48,189 nucleotides of DNA from Aeromonas lacus (GTDB taxonomy: Bacteria > Pseudomonadota > Gammaproteobacteria > Enterobacterales > Aeromonadaceae). Below the pieces are notes generated by a model. It was not told the DNA's origin. It saw only the letters and a list, made by a program, of their open reading frames with translations, and ran no database searches. Positions 43,189-48,189 of the stretch are shown here, piece after piece (the stretch's first letter is position 1; each line of letters opens with the position of its first letter). The position numbers and the translations under genes were made by a program. The stretch covers positions 1-48,189 of the forward strand of contig NZ_JRGM01000149.1 of NCBI RefSeq assembly GCF_000764665.1. The letters are read 5' to 3'.

Positions 43189-44094
43189 ATGACAAATAAC
43201 GTATCTGTTTGGTTGCTGGCGGCGCGTTTGCGCACCTTGCCGCTCGCCTGCTCCTCCATCCTGCTGGGCTCCGGGCTGGCTGCCAGCCGCGGTGCCTTCG
43301 ATGGCACCATCATGGCGCTCTCCCTGTTGACCGCCATCCTGCTGCAGATCCTCTCCAATCTGGCCAACGACTATGGCGATGCGGTTTCCGGTGCCGACAA
43401 CGGTGAGCGGATCGGGCCACAACGGGCGGTCGTTTCCGGCCTGATTACCCGCAAGCAGATGTGTGTGGCGATGGCGTTGACCGCGCTGGCGGCGGTGGCC
43501 AGCGGCCTGCTGCTGCTCGGCTGCGCCTTTGGTGGCCAGTGGTTACAGATCCTCACCTTCGTGGTGCTGGGCGGAGCGGCCATCGTCGCGGCGGTGACCT
43601 ACACGGTTGGCAAGACGCCTTATGGCTACCGCGGTTTTGGCGACATCTCGGTGTTCCTCTTCTTTGGCCTGCTCGGGGTACTCGGCTCCTACTACCTCTT
43701 TACCAAGACACTGGAGCTGGATCTGCTGCTCCCTGCGACAGCCTGTGGCCTGCTGGCGACCGCGGTGCTCAACATCAACAATGTGCGCGATATCGAGACC
43801 GATGCCGCCAGCGGCAAGATCACTCTGGCGGTACGCCTTGGCCGCAATCGTGCCATCGCCTATCACTGGGTTCTGCTGGGGGCGGCGCTGCTGGCGACCA
43901 TCGCCTTTATCCTGACCTTGCCCGCCAGCTTCTGGCCGTGGATCTTCCTGCCCGCCATGAAGCCGCTCACCGATGCCGCCAAAACCCTGCGCGAGAGCTT
44001 CGATGGCGAGGTGCTGACCGGTGCGCTCAAGAAGACCGCCATCAGCGCATTTCTGTTCAGCCTGCTGCTCTCCATCGGGTTGGCGCTCTCCTGA
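43189..44094 (+). CDS. menA: DHNA polyprenyltransferase MenA
   Basis: The 301-residue inner-membrane protein of the UbiA superfamily has about eight to nine helices. Its two Asp-rich motifs are LANDYGDAVSGADN.ERIGP and NNVRDIETDAASGKITLAVRLG, which bind Mg-prenyl diphosphate. It attaches an octaprenyl-type tail to 1,4-dihydroxy-2-naphthoate with loss of CO2. In E. coli menA is far from the men operon; here it diverges from menF and shares an intergenic region of about 207 nt. The ATG at 43189 has a weak Shine-Dalgarno. A strong terminator follows. The final methylation enzyme, UbiE, is not in the window. Confidence 0.94.
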   Translation: MTNNVSVWLLAARLRTLPLACSSILLGSGLAASRGAFDGTIMALSLLTAILLQILSNLANDYGDAVSGADNGERIGPQRAVVSGLITRKQMCVAMALTALAAVASGLLLLGCAFGGQWLQILTFVVLGGAAIVAAVTYTVGKTPYGYRGFGDISVFLFFGLLGVLGSYYLFTKTLELDLLLPATACGLLATAVLNINNVRDIETDAASGKITLAVRLGRNRAIAYHWVLLGAALLATIAFILTLPASFWPWIFLPAMKPLTDAAKTLRESFDGEVLTGALKKTAISAFLFSLLLSIGLALS

Positions 44095-44120
44095 CGTATT
44101 GGATGGAACGGCGATAAATG

Positions 44121-44149
44121 AAAAGGGCTCCCGAACGGGAGCCCTTTTT
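44121..44149. terminator. Bidirectional terminator after menA
   Basis: AAAAGGGCTCCCG (44121-44133) and CGGGAGCCCTTTT (44136-44148) form a 13-bp perfect repeat with A and T flanks, between convergent menA and the PepSY gene. Confidence 0.9.
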
Positions 44150-44167
44150 GATCGTTATCGACGCAGT

Positions 44168-45562
44168 TCAGCTGGCCTTGGCCAGCGCCGGAGTCCGGCG
44201 GGAGAAGAGCAGGGTATCCAGCAGCCAGATGGCGATCAGCGAGCCGCCCACCAGCGGGAAGGCAATGCCCAGCAGGATCAGCAGAGCGATGGCGCCACGC
44301 ATCGGCAGGAGTTTGGCGGGCAGCGGCGGTGCGGCGAGACGGCCCTGCGGGCGGCGGCACCACCAGATCCAGAGGCCGCTCACGGCACTGGCCAGCACCA
44401 TCAGGCAGATGAGCAGCATGGCGAGCTGGTGGGGCCAGCCGTAGAGCTTGCCCATGTGCAGCATGACGCCACTCTCCACCGTCTTGGCGACCGGGCCGTA
44501 ATCCTGCCAGCGCACATCGGCCAGCACCTTGCCACTGTATTGATCGATATGCAGGGTGGCGTCGTTGTGCGGATCATCGGCAAAGATCGCGATGGTATAG
44601 ACACCGGTGGTGCCGACCGGCGGGGTGATGCTGTACCCCGGACTCACCTTCCGGGCACTGGCGATATCCACCACTTGTTGCAGCGGGATCCGCTGGCTGG
44701 CGATCACCATTCCCTCGTGCTCGCCGTGGTTCATGGCGCCGTGATCGTGTCCCTCATCAACCGGCTGCGAACTGGGCATGGGGGTGTTCTCCACCGCCCA
44801 GGGGACGGTCTGCTCATGGGCCTGATTCAGGCTGCGGGCCAGCGGTGCCGATTTGGGTACCTCGTTCCACATGGCGGCCGGGAAGCGGTTCCAGACCGCG
44901 GCAAACTGGTCGCCCCAGAAGCCGGTCCAGGTCATGCCGCTCAAGAGCAGCAGCAGCAGGAAACCTGCGCCCCAGAAGCCGACTACGGCGTGCAGATCGC
45001 GCCACCAGAGGCGGCCGCGCTGGCTGACTCTGGGCCAGAGAATCCCGCCCACGCCGGGCCCCTTGCGCGGCCACCAGAGATAGAGGCCGCTCAGCAGCAA
45101 CACTATGCCCCAGCCGGCAGCCAGTTCGATCAGCCGATCTCCGGTGGTACCGAGCAGCAGCTCGGCGTGTAGCGCTCGGGCGACCGCTTGCAGATTCCAC
45201 TTGTTATCCATGGTGCCGAGCAGGGCGCCGCTGGCGGGATCGAGAAACAGGGTCAGTTCGCGCTCCCCCTGATTGACGATGAACTGGGCGCTGGCATCCG
45301 GGCTGGCGGGCGGCAGGTATTTACGCAGGCTGGCGTCCGGCATGGCGATCATCGCCTTGGCCAGCAGCTGGTCGGCACTCAGGGTTTGACTGACAGGGGC
45401 AACCTTCATTAACTCGGGATACATCAGGTTGTCGAGCTGGGGTTTGAACAGATAGACGATCCCGGTCAGTGACAGCAGGATCAGAAAGGGGGCGACAAAG
45501 AGCCCTGCATAGAAGTGCCAGCGCCAGATCCGCTGGTAATGGTTAGAATCCCTGCTTTTCAT
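44168..45562 (-). CDS. PepSY-associated transmembrane protein
   Basis: The 464-residue inner-membrane protein has the PepSY_TM layout: a first helix (~17-39, FYAGLFVAPFLILLSLTGIVYL), periplasmic PepSY-like segments, a second and third helix (~145-163 and ~190-210), another periplasmic part, and one or two C-terminal helices. A His-rich loop, GHDHGAMNHGEHEG (~271-284), holds four His and a Met and looks able to bind metal. Related proteins often lie next to siderophore receptors and are thought to act as ferric reductases. No receptor is adjacent here, so copper or iron use is open. The ATG at 45562 follows AAGGA at 6 nt. Confidence 0.87.
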   Translation of the reverse strand: MKSRDSNHYQRIWRWHFYAGLFVAPFLILLSLTGIVYLFKPQLDNLMYPELMKVAPVSQTLSADQLLAKAMIAMPDASLRKYLPPASPDASAQFIVNQGERELTLFLDPASGALLGTMDNKWNLQAVARALHAELLLGTTGDRLIELAAGWGIVLLLSGLYLWWPRKGPGVGGILWPRVSQRGRLWWRDLHAVVGFWGAGFLLLLLLSGMTWTGFWGDQFAAVWNRFPAAMWNEVPKSAPLARSLNQAHEQTVPWAVENTPMPSSQPVDEGHDHGAMNHGEHEGMVIASQRIPLQQVVDIASARKVSPGYSITPPVGTTGVYTIAIFADDPHNDATLHIDQYSGKVLADVRWQDYGPVAKTVESGVMLHMGKLYGWPHQLAMLLICLMVLASAVSGLWIWWCRRPQGRLAAPPLPAKLLPMRGAIALLILLGIAFPLVGGSLIAIWLLDTLLFSRRTPALAKAS

Positions 45563-45621
45563 TGCCCGTCCTTGTTGAGTGATCAAACATTTCTGTAGGT
45601 GGAAGGTTTGTGGTGGCGCGG

Positions 45622-45651
45622 ATAATAGCAGCAACGTTTTGTTAACTGCAA
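45622..45651 (-). promoter_or_regulatory. Candidate promoter of the PepSY gene
   Basis: On the minus strand TTGCAG (45646-45651) lies 18 nt before TATTAT (45622-45627, 5 of 6 to the -10 consensus). Confidence 0.35.
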
Positions 45652-45829
45652 TCACACATTCTGGCTATTCGTCTGACCATTCGAGACGGTGCTGCTGGCG
45701 CGATATTCGCGACAGAACATGGCCTGCAAGGGCTGGACGGTGGCGGGATTTATCTGGACTTTCCCATATAAATTATTACGTTATGGTAACAATCAGATTT
45801 CGGATGCCAATAAAAAGAGGGACGCAAGG

Positions 45830-46246
45830 ATGCAGCCGCACGGTCAGTTCGAGATGGAGCGCAGGGGACAGATGATGATCTGCCGGCCGAGCGGCCCCTT
45901 CAATCTGGCGGGGGCAGCCGGCTATGAAGCGCACTTTGCCCGTGAGCTGACCGGGGTGGCGGCGCATCCCTGGGGAATCGTCGAGGTAGAGACCGAGTTT
46001 GAAGCTGCCGGGCCCGAGGTGCTGGTCCGTTTTCGCCGCCAGTTTGGCTGGTGCGCCGAGAACGGCTGTCTCTTTCTGGCGGTTGTGTTGTCGGGGGAAT
46101 TCAAGCGCTATCTGGCCGATCAAATCTTCAAAGGCTTGCCGTTTCGGGCGGTGAGCTATTTCGAGCAGGAGGGGGCCGCCATCCGCTGGCTGGAGCAGGA
46201 GTTATCGCTCTGCGAAGTGAACAGCCGAGTCACTCACGTCAACTGA
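45830..46246 (+). CDS. Hypothetical protein, possibly STAS/SpoIIAA-like
   Basis: The 138-residue cytoplasmic protein has alternating strand and helix patterns: MMICRPSGPFNLAGAAGYEA, a VEVETEF segment, CLFLAVVLSGEFKRYLADQI, and a final FRAVSYFEQEGAAIRWLEQEL. That order resembles the SpoIIAA/STAS-like fold of many uncharacterised proteins, but I do not recognise a defined family. The ATG at 45830 has AGAGG about 10 nt upstream, so the start is fairly uncertain. Its stop overlaps the convergent YkgJ-family gene by 8 nt. It diverges from the PepSY gene. Confidence 0.65.
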   Translation: MQPHGQFEMERRGQMMICRPSGPFNLAGAAGYEAHFARELTGVAAHPWGIVEVETEFEAAGPEVLVRFRRQFGWCAENGCLFLAVVLSGEFKRYLADQIFKGLPFRAVSYFEQEGAAIRWLEQELSLCEVNSRVTHVN

Positions 46247-46529
46247 GGTTGATAAACCACTTGTCCCGCTCGTCGATGCAGTCGGGCTCCCCCATCTCGA
46301 AATCGCGGCAGATCAGCGGCCGAACTTCATAGATGCGGCACATCATGGTGTTGCGGTCGAGCGCCGCGCACCAGCCATCTTCCAGTCGGTGCATGACCGG
46401 CACCTCGCCTTCCCGCTCTTCGATATAGCGATCCGGCACGCCGGTATCGGTAATGATCATCACTTCGAGACGGCAGCAGCAGGCTTCGCAATTCTGGCAG
46501 CTGACGACTGGCTGGGTTGTCCGGGGCAT
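46239..46529 (-). CDS. YkgJ-family cysteine cluster protein
   Basis: The 96-residue protein has the zinc/iron-chelating pattern of the YkgJ/UPF0153 family: CQNCEACCCRLEV near the N-terminus, WCAALDRNTMMCRIYEVRPLICRDFEMGEPDC toward the C-terminus. Up to ten cysteines make metal binding likely, but no reaction is known. The start is ATG at 46529. It lies 82 nt after dbpA on the same strand, behind a hairpin that probably ends dbpA, and its 3' end overlaps the plus-strand gene by 8 nt. Confidence 0.88.
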   Translation of the reverse strand: MPRTTQPVVSCQNCEACCCRLEVMIITDTGVPDRYIEEREGEVPVMHRLEDGWCAALDRNTMMCRIYEVRPLICRDFEMGEPDCIDERDKWFINLS

Positions 46530-46564
46530 GTTGTCTCTCTGGCCGGATAGCGGCGTTGATGGAT

Positions 46565-46592
46565 ATGAAACAGGCGCCGTGACGGCGCCTGT
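46565..46592 (-). terminator. Terminator of dbpA
   Basis: On the minus strand ACAGGCGCC pairs with GGCGCCTGT across a 5-nt loop and is followed by TTTCAT. It lies 19 nt past the dbpA stop. Confidence 0.65.
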
Positions 46593-46610
46593 GTCCGGGC
46601 AGGATGAACC

Positions 46611-47990
46611 TTAGCCCAGTTTGCGGGCGCGGTAGCTGCGGCCCTTGATTTTGCCTTCCTGCAGCCGCTTGAGAGCTGCCTTGGCCACGCTCTGTTTGAC
46701 TGCGACGTAGGAGTACTGCTCGGAGATCTGGATCTTGCCGACGTCGGCACCGGCAATGCCGCCTTCACCGGTCAGGGCACCCAGGATATCGCCAGCGCGC
46801 ACCTTGGTCTTGCGGCCCGCATCGATGGAGAGGGTCACCATCTGCGGCGCCAGCGGTTTGATGGCACGGCCGATGGCCTCGAGATCCCCCAGCGGCATCG
46901 GTGCCTGCTGGTACTCCTCGATGACGTTTACCCGCTGCGCTTCATTCGGCTGATAGAGGCTCAGGGCCAGACCCTGCTGACCGGCGCGGCCGGTACGACC
47001 GATACGGTGTACGTGTACTTCCGGGTCATAGGTGAGCTCGTAGTTGATGACGGCGCCCAGCTCCTTGATGTCGAGACCGCGGGCCGCCACGTCGGTGGCG
47101 ACCAGAATGGTGGCGCTGCCGTTGGCAAAACGCACCAGCACCTGATCCCGCTCGCGCTGCTCCAGATCGCCGTTCAGCGCCAGTGCCGAGAAGCCCTTGG
47201 CTGCCAGATGGTCGGCGACATCGTTGCAGGCCCGCTTGGTGTTGCAGAACACCACGCAGGAGCCTGGCTGATAGTGGCTCAGCAGCCAGGTGAGCGCGTC
47301 GAGCCGCTGACCGGCCGGTACTTCATAGAGCTTCTGTTCGATGGCGCTCTCTTCATGGAGCGCCTCTACGCTGACCTCGACCGGATTGCGCTGCACGCCG
47401 CGGCTCATCTGGGCGATCCCTTCGGGATAGGTGGCGGAGAAGAGCAGGGTCTGACGATCCCGCGGGGCATGGCTGATGACCCGGTTGATATCTTCGCCAA
47501 AGCCCATGTCCAGCATGCGATCCGCTTCATCCAGCACCAGCGTCTTGAGGCTGTCCAGCTCCAGAGTGCCCTGCTCCAGATGCTTGAGAATGCGGCCCGG
47601 GGTGCCGACGGCGATGTGGGCGCCAAAGCTCAGGGTGGCGGATTGCGGTGCGGTCGGGGTGCCGCCGCACAGGGTCACCAGTTTGACGTTGGGCAGGGTG
47701 CGGGCGAGACGACGGATCTCGGTCGCCACCTGATCCGCCAGTTCGCGAGTCGGGCAGAGTACCAGCGCCTGTACCTCGAGCCGGTTGACGTCGAGGCTGG
47801 AGAGCAGGCCGAGGCCGAAGGCTGCGGTCTTGCCGCTGCCGGTTTTTGCCTTGGCGATCAAGTCTTTGCCGTCGAGTACCAGAGGCAGGCTCTGAGCCTG
47901 GATCGGGGTCATCTGCAGATAACCCAGAGTGGTGAGGTTTTCGAGCAGGGCGGGGGAGAGGTTCAGGCTGCTAAATTCGCTGTTGTTCAC
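46611..47990 (-). CDS. dbpA: ATP-dependent RNA helicase DbpA
   Basis: The 459-residue DEAD-box helicase has the Q motif (GYLQMTPIQAQSLP), motif I AKTGSGKT, Ia PTRELADQ, II DEAD (VLDEADRMLD), III SAT and VI HRIGRTGR. A C-terminal RNA-recognition domain (~385-459, KVRAGDILGALTGEGGI) matches DbpA, which binds hairpin 92 of 23S rRNA and helps assemble the 50S subunit. The start is GTG at 47990 (MNNSEFSSLNLSP) with a weak ribosome site. It has its own promoter and terminator. Confidence 0.96.
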   Translation of the reverse strand: MNNSEFSSLNLSPALLENLTTLGYLQMTPIQAQSLPLVLDGKDLIAKAKTGSGKTAAFGLGLLSSLDVNRLEVQALVLCPTRELADQVATEIRRLARTLPNVKLVTLCGGTPTAPQSATLSFGAHIAVGTPGRILKHLEQGTLELDSLKTLVLDEADRMLDMGFGEDINRVISHAPRDRQTLLFSATYPEGIAQMSRGVQRNPVEVSVEALHEESAIEQKLYEVPAGQRLDALTWLLSHYQPGSCVVFCNTKRACNDVADHLAAKGFSALALNGDLEQRERDQVLVRFANGSATILVATDVAARGLDIKELGAVINYELTYDPEVHVHRIGRTGRAGQQGLALSLYQPNEAQRVNVIEEYQQAPMPLGDLEAIGRAIKPLAPQMVTLSIDAGRKTKVRAGDILGALTGEGGIAGADVGKIQISEQYSYVAVKQSVAKAALKRLQEGKIKGRSYRARKLG

Positions 47991-48044
47991 AAAAAGGCTC
48001 TATTTCGGAGAAAAACGGGCAGCGCCATGGCGCCAGGGGCGCGC

Positions 48045-48053
48045 ATCATACCA
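48045..48053 (-). promoter_or_regulatory. Extended -10 promoter candidate of dbpA
   Basis: On the minus strand TGGTATGAT is an extended -10 element (TGn plus TATGAT, 5 of 6). It would start transcription about 48 nt before the GTG. No good -35 is seen, as is usual for this class. Confidence 0.45.
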
Positions 48054-48189
48054 GAATCCGGCGCAGGATGTGGCGGAAATTTGAACGACTTGCCCGCATC
48101 GGGTCATTTCGGGGTCATTTGTCGCCAAAGTAACAAACACGAGAGACCGGGAATAAATAGCAGGCATTTTTTAAACGTGTTTTTAATTA
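48054..48189. other. Right-edge intergenic region
   Basis: The final 136 nt carry no gene. They contain two direct copies of GGGTCATTT (48101-48109 and 48112-48120) and become AT-rich near the edge (48160-48189). The upstream neighbour of dbpA lies outside the window. Confidence 0.4.

Noticed and set aside
1..48189. CRISPR array, prophage, integron or insertion sequence
   Set aside because: No regularly spaced repeats, no transposase, integrase or phage structural gene, and no terminal inverted repeats with target duplication were seen.

Overview
The window looks like chromosomal DNA of a GC-rich gammaproteobacterium, most likely an Aeromonas species. This is inferred from remembered similarity and gene content, not from a search. 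Many proteins read as close relatives of E. coli proteins (TmaR/YeeX, YidA, MetA, YdfG, YqhD, MgsA, Bfr, Bfd, TmcA, CheV, SanA, the Men enzymes, DbpA). They sit beside genes more typical of aquatic gammaproteobacteria: an HD-GYP protein, an M9-type collagenase, a lipoprotein amylase, an LTA-synthase-like sulfatase and a RimK-like ATP-grasp protein. No phage, insertion sequence, integron or CRISPR array was found.

Layout. 1-310: the last ~18 nt of a 5S rRNA gene and a distal tRNA-Asp close an rrn operon, followed by two terminator hairpins. 502-4160: tmaR and a large PBP1-like protein with a degenerate glycosyltransferase half. 4196-9507 (minus): yidA, a FapA/DUF342 protein, a CinA-like protein and an HD-GYP protein. 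9652-14284: metA behind candidate MetJ boxes, converging on a small phosphatase; an Lrp-type regulator converging on an LTA-synthase-like sulfatase; a DUF2442 protein. 14530-18235: a TonB-dependent copper receptor with a strong 5' leader hairpin, then a GH13 amylase lipoprotein.

18309-21220 holds the most unusual neighbourhood. An RLAN/RimK-type ATP-grasp ligase and an MgtC-like membrane protein form one transcription unit. It diverges from a GNAT acetyltransferase translationally coupled to a small zinc-ribbon membrane protein, with a perfect 15-bp dyad between the two units. 21278-25774: ydfG, a C69 dipeptidase, an unrecognised charged protein and a YqhD-type alcohol dehydrogenase. 26043-27440 (minus): mgsA, bfr and bfd, with a candidate Fur site inside the bfd promoter. 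27578-31879: a HlyU-family gene overlapping tmcA, an SDR whose 3' end overlaps tmcA, and a CheV coupling protein. 31982-35691 (minus): sanA and a secreted collagenase-like metalloprotease with an internally duplicated, cysteine-patterned N-terminus.

35952-44094 is a complete menaquinone locus. menF-menD-menH-menB-menC-menE are packed on the minus strand with overlapping ends, and menA diverges from menF. Together they take chorismate to demethylmenaquinone. 44168-47990: a PepSY membrane protein with a histidine-rich loop, an unrecognised 138-residue protein, a YkgJ-family cysteine-cluster protein and dbpA, whose promoter lies near the window end.

Most gene pairs are separated by strong bidirectional terminators, so transcription units are short apart from the men operon.
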